Shown: piece by piece, positions 1 through 11,484 of the stretch
How the letters are laid out: every line of letters starts with the position of its first letter
Position numbering within the stretch: position 1 is the stretch's first letter
NCBI GenBank assembly: GCA_003990745.1
Contig: RBNI01000005.1
Coordinates: 1-64,000, forward strand
Source: Jimgerdemannia flammicorona
Lineage: Eukaryota; Mucoromycota; Endogonomycetes; Endogonales; Endogonaceae
Direction of reading: 5' to 3'
Length of the DNA stretch: 64,000 nucleotides
Program-made: the position numbers and the translations under genes
Notes under the pieces: model-generated
Seen by the model: the letters and a program-made list of their open reading frames with translations, nothing else
What the model was told of the DNA's origin: nothing
Databases searched by the model: none

Positions 1-305
1 CAATGTTGGAGGCAAGGCGACGTTGGAAGCGAGGCGACGTTGGAGGTGAGGCGACGTTGGAGGCAATGTTGGAGGCAAGGCGACGTTGGAGGGGAGGCGA
101 CGTTGGAGGCGAGGCGACATTGGAGGCGAGATGTTGAAGAAAAGAGCATCGGAATGAGCTGAGACGTTGGAGGCGAGGCAACGTTGGAGGCGAGGCGACG
201 TTGGAGGCAAGACATTGGAGGAAAATGGGCAGGTGTTGGAAGAAAAGAGCATTGGAGCAAGGCATTGGATATTTGTGGCATTGGATATTTGTAGCATTGG
301 AGGTG
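1..305. repeat. 17-bp minisatellite
   Basis: Tandem, slightly degenerate copies of a 17-base unit (consensus GTTGGAGGCGAGGCGAC), some shortened or interrupted by longer spacers such as the one near 135-165. An ORF runs through it only because the array has few stops. No gene is supported here. Confidence 0.85.
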
Positions 306-2700
306 AGGCAGTCAGTGTGAAACTGGCTTATAATTCATTACTTTTAAAGCCAAATTTTGATTTTTTGAAGGCCGAAATTGTGACTGGTCTTAACACAAAT
401 ATAAAAAATGACGATAATTAATATAAAAAATTATTTTACTATAATATTATAAACAATAATAAAAAAAACTCTCTATTTGATTAAACTCGATGGGATTTTA
501 TATCAATTTATGATTTTTTAAAAAATTTTATTAAGTAAAATATAAAGTTATAAGCAAAAGGTTGAGTATAAGTACTGTGCACTATAATATAAAATTTACA
601 CCAACTTGAAAGCTATTTGTAAATAATTTTATTAGAAAAATGAAAATCTAAGCTTATAGAATTATAACTAAATAAAATTTCTATATTTATAATATATTAG
701 AATTACTTTATATATTTCAAGTTTTAGTAGTAATAAACTTTGAAAATAGTCAGTACACCCTTAAGCATCTTTATACTGACCTAAGCTTCTTATAACAAAA
801 CTAATATCACTATATACAGGTACTTGAGAAGATTCTAATAATATACTTTTTAAGAATGAAAATTGAGTTTAAAGAGGTGAAAATTATAATTACAAAAAAA
901 CAGATAGCATATTCTACTAATATGATAAAAACCTATATTTATATATATATATAGAGAGATTAATAATATACCTATTACTACTTTTCAATGTTTGAGAATA
1001 AGAGTAATAAATCAACTATTAAGTATAATTATTACAACTATATATCTATTAAGAATATAATATATAATATAATATATAAACTATTAAAATAAATAAATAA
1101 AATAAAAACTCAAAATTTTAATAAAATTTAATTTAATTTAAAGTTCAATTTAAATGTAATATTTTAGTTTTGTATTATATCTTTTTCTTATTATTTTTAA
1201 TAATTCTATAAGCTTTTAGTATATTTTGAATATCTAAATCTCTTTATTTAATATAAAATTATAGCTAGAATACTTTTAATTATTTCTTAATATTAAATAT
1301 ATTATCTTACTTAAGCTAATTATTATAACATACTAGCAGAAGTATGGTAGATTTCTTTATCTTAAATACTTAATTCTCTTTGACTCTTCAGAGTTCTCAG
1401 ATATAGGAGTGAGTGAGTTTGAAGTATACATATCTATCTATAGACTTATTAGTTTTTTATCTCTTTGCTTAAACTATTTTGATATGAGGTTTATTTACTC
1501 TAAATATTAGAAATATTTAATATAAGTTTACTAGCTATATAGTAGCTAAGTTAAGACTTCTGTAAGTTATTTTACATATAATTAAGAGATTGATATAGCT
1601 ATAAAATTTATATATCTGAGAGATCTATATATTATAATGTAGTGGATGCTTAACCTTTGAAGTATATCAGATTTTTGTATCTTAAAAACTTGCTCTTCTT
1701 CAACTCCGCAGAGTTCTTGGGATGCAGAGAAGAGTGAGTTCAAAGTATATCTGCCTGCAAGCTTACTAGTTCCTTTTGCTTTCTCTTTGCTTGAACTATT
1801 TCGATCTGAGGTTTATTCACTCAAAGATACTGGGTTATTTATACAAGTTTGCTAGCTAAAAGGTGGCTAAGTAGTGAGTTATTTTCTGCAAGTATCGATT
1901 CTTTTAACATCTGCTAGGATTTCGCTGATTGTAAACATTCTAACATCTCCTAAATCTTTGTGAATGTTAAAGTTTCTGCACTTCGCAGAATATGATTGCT
2001 ATTTATAAGGCTAAACTATATAGGAAATTGGATTCAGATACCATGATCAAATGTCTAATTCCCCTGTTTCATATTACTAATTTGGATCAGCCATCATAAT
2101 ATATCTCTGAGAGATCAGATGACTGCTAAACTATAATACTATACTATATTTAGAATCAGATTCAGATATTATAATTAAATGTCTATTCTCTGATAATTAT
2201 TTCTAATTCAGATCAATTATCACAACTTTCTCCTGAATAAGTAATTTTACCTCTAAATTATCTTATTCAAACTTCTATATTCTGATCAATTGTATGTTTT
2301 TATACTATAATCTACTCAATTATATTCTCCCAGTAATATCTTTTTATCTATCAGAAATCTCCTGAGACTACTTCTCAGAAATAGACCAGAGCTTACTTAT
2401 TATTCTTAAATAGTATAGACTCTCTTGGCTATATTAATCTGAGTATAGAATATCTGACACTCTATAATCTATTATACTTTGGTTATGCCTTTTTTATTTA
2501 GTAATTTCTCTAACTTGAAGTACTCTTGAAAACTTGATATGATATTTATAATCTCCAAAGTGTGAAATTTATAATAAGTGAGTCTATATGATGTTTTGGA
2601 TATTATTAAAGGATTTCTCTATAACTGATAGCTTAGTAGAATACTATTGTCTTTCTATAACTCACTGGGTAGCACTTGTAATCTTGAGGACCAGAGTAGT
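306..2700. other. AT-rich DNA without a recognisable gene
   Basis: Very AT-rich, rich in TATA runs, with no ORF of note on either strand. By its distance from the integrase remnant at 2.8-3.8 kb, part of it should be the 3' end and 3' LTR of element B (minus strand), but I could not align it convincingly with the LTRs of element A. Otherwise I see nothing in it. Confidence 0.5.
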
Positions 2701-4234
2701 ACTTCATTAATTAGCCATGATACTTCTTGAGTTAGTTTTAGTAGATAGTAGTAAAGATAATTGTACTTAATAGTTTTTATAGCCAAAAGGTAGTTTTTTA
2801 TTTTGCATAATATAAGATTCTTTTTACTTAGACTCCAGTTTTTAGATATTGAAGCTTCTACTATATTCTAATATACTAAGACTTTGTCTCCTATTTTAAT
2901 AATCTTCAGGAGCTTATAGATCTTCTCTATATTATTTTATTATAATATCTATATCTTGATTATATAATCTTCAGTCTTTTTTCTTATTTGATATAATCTC
3001 TATATATGTATATCCCAATATTTATACCTTTCTATACTATATCTCTATTAGATAATAGGGTTTCTTAAGAACTTTCTTCTCTGAACAGCAATTCTTAAGA
3101 GATTAAATAGGTACTTTATAATTATATATCTCAGAGAGCAGATAGTACTATTAGCAGATAGTGTTCTCAATTTTCATAGTTATTATAGATCTTGGTAATA
3201 ATATTTTTGAGTATCTTATTAGTTCTTTTAGTTTGTTTATTTCTCTATAAATGATAAGCTGTAATTTAAATATACTAAATCTTATACTTCTTATATAGAA
3301 CCTCAAAGAGCTGATTTATAAATTCTGTTTCTCTATCTATTGTTACTTACTTTGGAGTCTTGAATTAGTAGATAATTTCTCTGTAGAAAAAATTAGTAAT
3401 TGACTATATATTGACTTCTTTAAGAGATTCTACTTCTGTCAATTTTATAAAGAGATCTATTATGACAATAATATACTGGTTACTAATTAAATCAAGGATA
3501 GTGGGTCAATTATATCTATAACAATATAGACAAATGATACTGATTTTATATCTACTAATTCTGATATCTGATTTTACTGATCTTATTTCTATTTCTAGTA
3601 TTTATTATAGATCTTAACAAATTGTCTAATATTTTTCTCTATTCCAGACCACTATATTATTCTTCTAGCTTTGTCATAAGTATTTATTCCTCCTACATAG
3701 CTGAGTTTATATACTAATTTCATTATTTGTTTCTTCTTATGCTCTAGTATGACTAATAGTTTTCTTTCTTTAGTATTTCTCTATCAATTTCAAATTGTTT
3801 CTAGCTTTTGTTGATAATTATTTATTTCTATTCTTCTAGGTATTGGAACATCTTTTACTGTTCCAGATAGGTAATAATTCTATAGTAGAGTTTCTTATTC
3901 ATTTTGGTTTTGCTAATTGTGAGTTCTTTAGGATATCTATGAGAGTGTATCTATATTGATATTGGTTCTTTCTAGACAGTACATGATGGTTGCATTATAG
4001 ACTAGCAGTTTTATAATCTATCTAACAAATATTCCTTTAAGTTGACAAATAGTTAACAATCAGATAAAGACTGAATAATTAGTTAGGATAGTGAAGTATC
4101 TTCTGATAAGATAATAGTAAAACCTTTCTATAGCCCAGATAACTTAGCTTGTAGAATTCATATTCTCTTTCTCCTCTATAGATTCTTTAGCTAAGATATA
4201 CAATTATATATTTGACCTTATTCTTCTTTTATAC
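2700..4234 (-). pseudogene. Gypsy element B, RNase H and integrase half (decayed)
   Basis: Minus-strand reading from 4234 downwards gives an RNase H end followed by an integrase, both full of stops. Visible landmarks are the RNase H stretch near 4.1 kb, the zinc-binding N-terminus of the integrase near 3.7 kb (YDKARRI follows it), and a DDE core near 3.3-3.5 kb. The order and spacing match the same region of element A. The reading begins exactly where the minus-strand RT of 13.04-14 kb stops, so the two are halves of one element split by element A. The lower limit is estimated from the length of the integrase in A. Confidence 0.75.
4231..4234. repeat. Target-site duplication of element A, left
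   Basis: ATAC directly before the 5' LTR, repeated at 13038-13041 directly after the 3' LTR. Removing element A and one ATAC restores a continuous minus-strand pol reading of element B. Confidence 0.75.
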
Positions 4235-4471
4235 TATAACAGTGACCCCAGAATGATGATATCAGTACAGAAGACAGCCTTTCCTTGCAAGTCACCAGAT
4301 CAGAGTACAAGAAGATCATATGACATAAAAGATGAGCAATGATGATCAACTGTGAGTCATTGTGATCACAGTATGGGTATCTTGAGGAATATAAAAGAAG
4401 AATCAAGAAACTGCAGCAGTAACCAATAAGACTCACTAATCCCAAAATAGCTCAAAGACTTACTATAAATA

Positions 4472-5292
4472 AAATGTCTACTACTTGCCAAACCTCAAGA
4501 TCAAGAAATCACCAAGGTACCTCAGTTGAAGAAAGGATATTTCAAGATATCAGAAGAGCCATGAGAACCCATACAAGAAGGACTTTTAGTATCAACCTGG
4601 GTACTAGTGACTCTTATCATTAAATCCTCTACTACTATGAAATGGAAATAAGGATCATCATTGCTACTGAATATCTCCAAATATAGCAGGAGTATGAAAT
4701 AAGAAACCTCCTCTACCAAGAGTTCCCACAGGCCAGCCCTCAGGAGTTACAAGATACTACTCCCATGGATATATGTAAAGCAAAGATAGCTAAGAAGATC
4801 CATCAGATCTTCAGACATACACTATAGTTGATTCCCAACTTGGCGTATATTAGAGTCTCAGACTTCAGAGATCTGTCTGCTCACCATATCAATGCACTAG
4901 AAGCCAGGGTGGCTACAGAAGTTCAGTCCACTATTACCCTCAATAGTGATGAAGTAGAAGACTTCTGACATCCCATCCTGCAGGACAATCCAGACCAATT
5001 TCTGCAAGGATTGATCTCAGTATTTCAAGGCCCAAGCATCCAGGTTAGATCTCTCTAAGACTCCACATTTATTCCCTATTTTGTAGAAGAGAACCTCATA
5101 GATTGGAGAGCTCTCGATTTCTCCACTGAACATGATGATGTCATTAGCAATAACATTATCCTACATGATATATGCAAAACATGTGATCTATGTGATAAGA
5201 TGGATGAGATATTCATAGATCTCATCTCCTTCAAAGACATCCTAATCTCTAATGAGGATGAAGCCTCTATGGTCTTGAATATTCTGCTTTAA
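4472..5292 (+). pseudogene. U3-encoded ORF, 5' LTR copy (about 273 codons with stops)
   Basis: From ATG at 4472 to TAA ending at 5292, one reading frame is maintained with several internal stops (at codons such as 4621 TAA, 4684 TAG, 4826 TAG). The protein has no domain I recognise. It is polar, with a basic N-terminal part and an acidic C-terminal part. The same protein is readable in the 3' LTR and, diverged, at 15046-15921, so it was a real coding sequence of the family rather than a chance ORF. A TATAAAAG lies about 75 bases before the ATG, so it could have had its own promoter within U3. Function unknown. Confidence 0.6.
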
Positions 5293-5547
5293 GTCTCTTG
5301 GTTACACTGAATAATACCAGTACTCTTTTCCTATATAACAGCTGTTCCACTACTAGCATTCTGATGTGACTCAGAATTATTCCAGCACTATTTTCCTATA
5401 TTACTGAAATTATACCAGTATCCTGAACCTATGCAACCATCAGTGCCAACACTGGAACTTAGCAGTTTTCTCTGTCCCAGTATTTTGTTTTAGTTATTGA
5501 AATTTATATTTAGCTTTATATCTTAGCAACCATTGAATTATATTTTG

Positions 5548-5580
5548 TATAAATACCCCTCTTATTTCCTTTGGAATAAA
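5548..5580 (+). promoter_or_regulatory. LTR core promoter and polyadenylation signal (5' LTR)
   Basis: TATAAATA at 5548-5555 followed by AATAAA at 5575-5580. The same pair occurs in the 3' LTR. Position near the LTR end suggests transcription of the element starts just after, with a short R-U5. Confidence 0.55.
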
Positions 5581-5841
5581 GTCAGTTCTAGTTCACTTAC
5601 ACACAATCCCTTGCAAGCAATCTAAGAGATAACAAGATAGTTTAAAGATAAGAAGTTTGAGAACTATAAGATCTTGGGAAAGTACTCCAATAAGAACTTG
5701 CTTATAACAAACTTGAGATAGTCTAAGAGATACATCTTGAAGAGAATCTGATATATTTGAAGGACTCAGTAATCACTATGTGACAACTTAGTGCCCATTG
5801 GCTGGTGATTCAAGATGAATCCCTCACTTTCAAGCTGAAAA

Positions 5842-7885
5842 ATGAACAACTCTTACAACAACTACTCTGACTACAAGGGTTACCTCTGCAAGAATTCAAG
5901 ATAAGATAGAAATGTATCCCCCACATTCTATGGATATACTACTGAAGAGTCAATTCTGACCTTCATTAAAGACTTTGAATAATTCACCACCATACAAGCC
6001 CTTGGTGTGGATACACAATTAGCTCTCCTATCTGTCAGCCTCAGAGGACCTACCAGAGACAAGTTTAATACAGCCACTATTGCTGATAATGATGTAGCCA
6101 AACCTGCCAACATGAAGGCCTTTCTCAGAACAATATACTATACTGAAGAGATCAAGCAAGCTCTCAAGAATCAACTCAATACTATCTGCCAGAGACTCAG
6201 TGAAGATCCCAACTCATTCTATATCCAAATCTACTACCAGATTGTCTTGATTAGCTATGATGATGCCCTCAAGGAACAAATAGCAGATTCAACCTTCCTC
6301 AAAGAAGTTTACTCTGAAATTGCCCTAGCAATCTGGTCTACCCCAGCTGCACTGACTCTTGATCAGAAAGTGGTCTTTGCATAGAGATATTGGACTGCCA
6401 GAAACCCTGCTAAACACTCAATAGAGAAAATAACTGACATCAAGATAGAGCCATCAAAGCCAACCAGTATCATACCTACTATAGTTGTAAATAGACAACT
6501 ATTCCCACCTATCCCCAAGACAGCCAAAGCTGACCCAGTGGAGGAACTTGTCAAGCAGTTCACCAAGATGACTGCATACCTTGGTGATGTTATTAGAGAA
6601 GTCCTAAGTACCAACAGGAGACCAGTATAGAGATTTGTAGCTACTACAGAAGAATGCAATATCACATGCTTCAGATGTGGAAAAGAAGGCTACTATGCAA
6701 AGAATTGCATGACTGAAACAAGATGTAAAGCCCAACTAAGCAATGCTAGCAGAACCAGAGAACAAACTAATGCAGTAGTCATCGAGGAGATTGGTGACAC
6801 TGATGATGAAGAATACTATAAGGAGCTCAAATTCTACCCTACTACTGAAGGTACCAGAACCCAGTCCAAGCCCTATGACAAGAAGAGCAACAGCAAGCCA
6901 GTTGGAAGACCAAAGAAGACTCCAGCTATTACTATTCAAAGCAAGACCCAACTCAAGGAGATTGATCAAGACATGGAGTTAGATGAAGCTGCTCATCAAA
7001 TCATTGAAGGTACTACTCCAGTCTCAGGAGAAAGTGAAAGCAAGAAGGAACAGAAGCTGTACCAGACCAAGATCCACCAGTATGATATCTATAAGGACCT
7101 CAAGGAACAGAAGGTCAATGCTACTTTTGGACAGCTAGCCAAAGTCCCTGCCTTCAGACAGCAGTTGAGAGTAGGACTTATAACTACTACCAAGAATCAA
7201 GAGTACAAGATTATAGAAGCTCACAATGCATAAGAAGATGATCAAGAAGACTCAGGCGAAGAATCCAAAGACCAGTACAAGACATCAGCCTATACCCTAT
7301 GTCAGATTGAAGATTGTATCTTTGATGCCATTATTGATACCAGTGCTGAAGGATGCCTCATAAGCAAGAAGGCAATTGACCACCTAGGCTGGGACATTGA
7401 AGAGTCTACCAAGATAGTCTATGTTACAGCAGATGGTACATGAGCTACCCCTCTTGGCAAAATCTGAGAAGTCCCCATCAAGATAGGAGGAGCTACCATC
7501 CCAGTAGATGTTATTATTACAAGTGCCACCAACTATGACATCCTCATTGGCAATCAATGGCTTTATAAGACTAAGACTATTATTGATCTCAATGCCTAGA
7601 AGATGTAGATTAACTATAGAGGAAGAAAGGTACAAGTCTCTATCAATGTCCATAAAGGAGTTCTATCTGATATAGAGAAAGGAGATGAAGAGGACACAGA
7701 AGTCTTTATGCACTTGGTGAACAAGTACAAGAACAAGACACCCAAGCTCACAGATGAGCAGTGGTACAACAAAATCATCAATGGCTATACCCCTCAAGGA
7801 AGATGCCCCCATAGTACTAGAATGTACTGCTCTGAACACCTGAATGACTGCTGGTCCTATATCAGTGAAGTTAGGAAATCCACCA
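5842..7885 (+). pseudogene. Gag-protease region of element A
   Basis: One frame runs from ATG 5842 to about 7885 with stops (for example 6382 TAG, 7231 TAA, 7441 TGA). The Gag capsid part is best preserved at 6007-6384. A CCHC zinc knuckle at 6667-6708 reads CFRCGKEGYYAKNC, with Tyr in place of the usual His (CAT to TAT). After a charged Lys/Glu-rich spacer comes the aspartic protease: the active-site motif at 7336 reads DTSA instead of D-S/T-G-A, and the flap/strand motif ILIGNQWL lies near 7540. The downstream domains continue in another frame (shift of -1) from about 7890. Whether that is a programmed frameshift or a later indel cannot be told; I saw no canonical slippery heptamer in frame. 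Confidence 0.85.
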
Positions 7886-7892
7886 ACAGAAA

Positions 7893-8414
7893 TATGAGCA
7901 AGAAGCTGCTGAAGCAAAAAGGAAAGTCAAAGAAGATGACCAGCTCCCAGAGCTGCAAGCTGACAGCAATGATGAGGAGGAATAAGAACCAGACATCACC
8001 CTCAAGGTCAAGAAGTTTTACTCTGAAGCTAAGATCCCAGAATATAAGACTGAAGGAGTCATAAGAATGGACCTTGCCAGTATTCAAGATACTACCCTTG
8101 AACCACAGACCACCACTCTACTTGGTACTGGAATTGGAGTCAAGCTACCAGAGAACTATGCTGGAATTATCAAGACCAGGAGCAGTCTGACCAAAAGTGA
8201 AATCTCAGTTGAAGGAGAAGTAATTAACCCTGATTACACTGGCAAGATCTTCCTCATAGTCAGAAATCACAACTCCACCACTCCATTCAAAGTCAAGAAG
8301 CATGACAGGATTGGCCAGATGCTGATTTATGAAATCAAGAAGCCCAAGATCATTGAAGCCATTGAACTTATCAAGACCAAGAGAGAAGAACAAGGCTTTA
8401 GATCTACTGGAAGA
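7893..8414 (+). pseudogene. Retroelement dUTPase domain (element A)
   Basis: All five motifs of the trimeric dUTPase family (dUTP to dUMP plus pyrophosphate) are present in order. Motif 1 is MDLASIQD (8067). Motif 2 is TRSSL (8175-8189). Motif 3 is GEVINPDYTG (about 8214-8243). Motif 4 is HDRIGQ (8301). Motif 5 is GFRSTGR (8394-8414). Spacing equals that of cellular dUTPases. In motif 3 the Asp that normally contacts the deoxyribose and catalytic water is Asn (codon at 8226), while the uracil-stacking Tyr is kept. One upstream stop at 7983 interrupts the linker, but 8067-8681 is open and runs straight into RT. The domain lies between protease and RT, unlike beta-retroviruses (before or with protease) and some lentiviruses (between RNase H and integrase). 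Confidence 0.9.
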
Positions 8415-9900
8415 GGAGCCTATGCTGCCACCAAGATTACCAAACTTGAGCATAAGAAAGACAAGGACCAGAATAAGCACACATATACTATTGAAGAAAA
8501 CTTTCCCCTAGAAGAACAACTTCTCAAGATCCTATACCAGAATGAAGAAGTACTTACTACAGACTTCAGGGATATCCACAATCAAGAACTCAAGTACTAT
8601 CATGAAGTTGACACTGGTAATACTAAGCCCATCTACCAGAAAGCCAGACCTATACTACCTGCCTACAGAGAATGGCTGTGAGCAGAACTCAAGGAAATTA
8701 AAGAAGCTAGAATCATCAAGCAAGCTATCAGTCCCTGGGCTTCACCCATTGTCCTCACCCTGAAGAAAGGAAGCAAGCCTGGAGAGTTTGTGCCAAGACT
8801 CTGCATTGACTACAAGAAGCTCAATACAATCACCAAAAAGGATAGGCAGTCTTTGCCAAACATTCAAGAAATCCTTACTACTCTTGAAAGTAAAGCCAAA
8901 TACTACACCACCTTGGATCTGTTCTCAGGCTTCCATCAGATTGGTCTCACTCAAGATGCTAGTGAGAAATCAGCCTTCATCATATCTGATACCACCTATA
9001 TCTACCTGTGAATGCCATTTGAAATGTGCAATGCTCTAGCAAGTTTTCAGTGAATGATAAACAGAGTCTTCAGCAATGAGATTGGAAAATGGCTCTTTGT
9101 CTATGTTGATAATGTGATCATCTTCAGTAACACTGCATGGGAACATATCAATCACATACAGCTAGCTCTCAAGAAGCTCAAGGAGCATGGCCTCTATATC
9201 AAGCCTAAGAAGTATAAGTTTGCAGCTCAGGAAATTGCCTACCTAGGACACCTCATCAATCAGACCAGAATCCACACAGACCTAATGAAGATTGAGGCTA
9301 TTGCAGCCTACCTGAGATCCAGAACAACTATAGAAGTCCATGCCTTCCTTGAACTGGCCAGCTACTACAGAAGATTCATCAAAGGATACTCCAATATTGC
9401 AGTACCTATCTATGAGCTACTGAAGAAGGAAACCAAATTTGAATGGACCAAGAAATGCCAAGAAACCTTCAATAAACTCAAGACCAGATTGACCCAAGCA
9501 CCTATCCTCAGAAGACCAGATTGGAATCTAGAATTCATCTTGTAGATAGATACAAGCACTATAGGACTTGGAGCAGTCCTAGTTCAGAAGAAAGATGGAC
9601 ATGAATATATCATCTCCTATGTAAGCTAAGGTACCCATGGAGTAGAACAGAACTATGAGTCATGCAAGCTTGAATGCTTGGCAGTAGTTTGAGCAGTAGA
9701 CAAGTTCCACTACTATCTAGTCAGGAAACACTTTACTATTCAAACAGACCATTCTGCTCTTGCCTGATTATTCCATACTCTGAACCCCAAAGGAATATAT
9801 ACCAGATGGATCTACAGGCTGTAAGAGTATAACTGTACTATCAAGCACTACTCAGAAAGAACCAACACCAATGCTGATGCACTCTCAAGGACACTCTGAA
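8415..9900 (+). pseudogene. Reverse transcriptase-RNase H (element A)
   Basis: Same frame as the dUTPase. The RT palm motifs are clear: RLCIDYKKLN (8800), DLFSGFHQI (8917), MPFEMCNA after a TGA (9012), and the catalytic box reads YVDN (9102-9113) instead of YVDD. The thumb reads ILRRPDW near 9520. RNase H follows after a TAG: the four carboxylates in IDTS, CKLECLAVV, TDHSAL and NADALSR are all still there. Stops of all three types occur, many at positions where Trp, Gln or Arg is expected, so the enzyme is dead in this copy. Confidence 0.92.
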
Positions 9901-9989
9901 ATACCCCCATCAAGACTATTCAATATAAATAAGGAGTTATACTATGGATTAATCAGCTATCTTAGACAGCAGAAGATGCCCAACCACCT

Positions 9990-11137
9990 CAAACCCTGGA
10001 CTATCAACATCATCAACTAGACTTGGAAACAGTTTGAACTAGACAACACTACACTCAGAAAAGGAGGAAAGCTAGTAATACCCAAATATAAGAAGTATCA
10101 AGTAATGAAGGAAGTACATGAGCAAGGACATCTAGGAGAAACTAACACATATGATAAGGTAAGAAGAACCATGTGGTGGCCCAAAATGGAAGAAGACCTG
10201 TGCCAATTTGTCAAAGGGTATGACAAGTGTCAAAAACAGAAATAAAATCAGCAAGACCAGGCATCTGAGTCATCAAGAATTGAGCCTATCCCCTTCTACC
10301 ACATTGCAATGGATATCATTGGGCCACTACCAGTAACACTATCAGGAAAATACTATATTATAGTTATTGTAGATCTCTTTACTAAATAGATAGAAGCAGG
10401 ATCATTACAAGAAGCCAATGCCCTTTCTATAGCTGACTTTCTGCATCGAGAAATCATCTGTCACTATAAGATACTGAAGCAAATCACAACAGACCATGGC
10501 ACAGAATTTGTCAATAGATTCTATAAGATAATATATCAGAAATACAAGATTCAGTACATCAAGACCACCATGTACTACTTTCAAGGAAATAGATAGACAG
10601 AGAGAACCACCAAGACTCTCAAGAATATTCTGGTGAAGATCTCAGACACATATAAGAATTGGGACAACTATCTCCCAACTGCTCTCTCTATCCTATAAGA
10701 TATATAGTCACAGAGCACACACTTTACCCCAAGAGAACTGCTCTTTGGAGAAGAAGATTCTAATGGAACCTCAGCTGCAAATCTAGACTTAACTTGGAGA
10801 TAGGTTGACTTGGAAATCTGGAGACTACACCAAATCAGAAAGAAGGCTAAAGATTACATCATCAAGTCACAAGTGCTGATAAGGAAGAATGTAGAAAAGA
10901 ATCACAAGACCCTAGAACTCATCCAAATCAGAGAAAAGTTCCTACTATATTGAAATATGGTAGAGGCCTCATAGTTATGAAAACTGGAGCCCAAATAGGA
11001 AGGACCCTTCTATATGCAAGATATCAAGAGAACTACCTTTTAGCTTAGAAAAATCTCAGAGACCATATTGCCACCTACAGTATATAGGAACAACTCAAGA
11101 AGTACTATGAACCTATATAAGAGAAGCAAAATGTAAT
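9990..11137 (+). pseudogene. Integrase (element A)
   Basis: In a different frame from RT, after an indel near 9990. The HHCC zinc-binding N-terminus is readable (VHEQGHLG, then CQFVKGYDKC at about 10110-10230). The DDE core follows: MDIIGPLP (10309), TTDHGTEF (10489) and the Glu in the TERTTKTLK stretch near 10600. A GPF motif (EGPFYMQDI, near 11000) marks the C-terminal GPY/F module. No chromodomain was recognised. Several stops interrupt the reading. Confidence 0.88.
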
Positions 11138-11474
11138 GACCACCTGCAAGATTCTAGTCTGCGAATCATAACAGTATGTCCCATGACCAGCAGGCTATCT
11201 GTCTGGACCATTCTCTAAGAGATATAGTATCAGCAACTACTCATCTATAAGACTTTTGAAGCCAGAGGAGTTTGAACTGTCAACTGATTGGTCAAGATCA
11301 GAATCAGGCCCTTGCTCTATATAAAGGAAGTGATCCTTCACTATCATACCAAAATATATAGGAAAGATGCCAGCCTATAAATACTACTTTTTGACCCCTT
11401 ACCAGAGGTTATGGGATTAGCAAATTTTTCAGAACTGGACCAATGAATAAGGATGCTCAAGAAGATCCTTATTC

Positions 11475-11484
11475 AGGAGGAAGA
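11475..11484 (+). promoter_or_regulatory. Polypurine tract
   Basis: Ten purines (AGGAGGAAGA) immediately before the 3' LTR start at 11485, the expected site of plus-strand priming. Confidence 0.7.

Larger units (their letters stand above)
4235..5785 (+). repeat. 5' LTR of element A
   Basis: Direct repeat of 11485-13037. It begins TATAACAG here (TGTAACAG in the 3' copy) and ends TGACA. U3 is very long and contains an ORF with its own upstream TATAAAAG (4390-4397). A second TATA box and an AATAAA near the 3' end mark the likely R boundary. Confidence 0.9.

Noticed and set aside
8680..9700. TGA codons where Trp is expected, suggesting a changed genetic code
   Set aside because: TAA and TAG stops are equally present in the same proteins, while the host genes use normal codons; this is decay.
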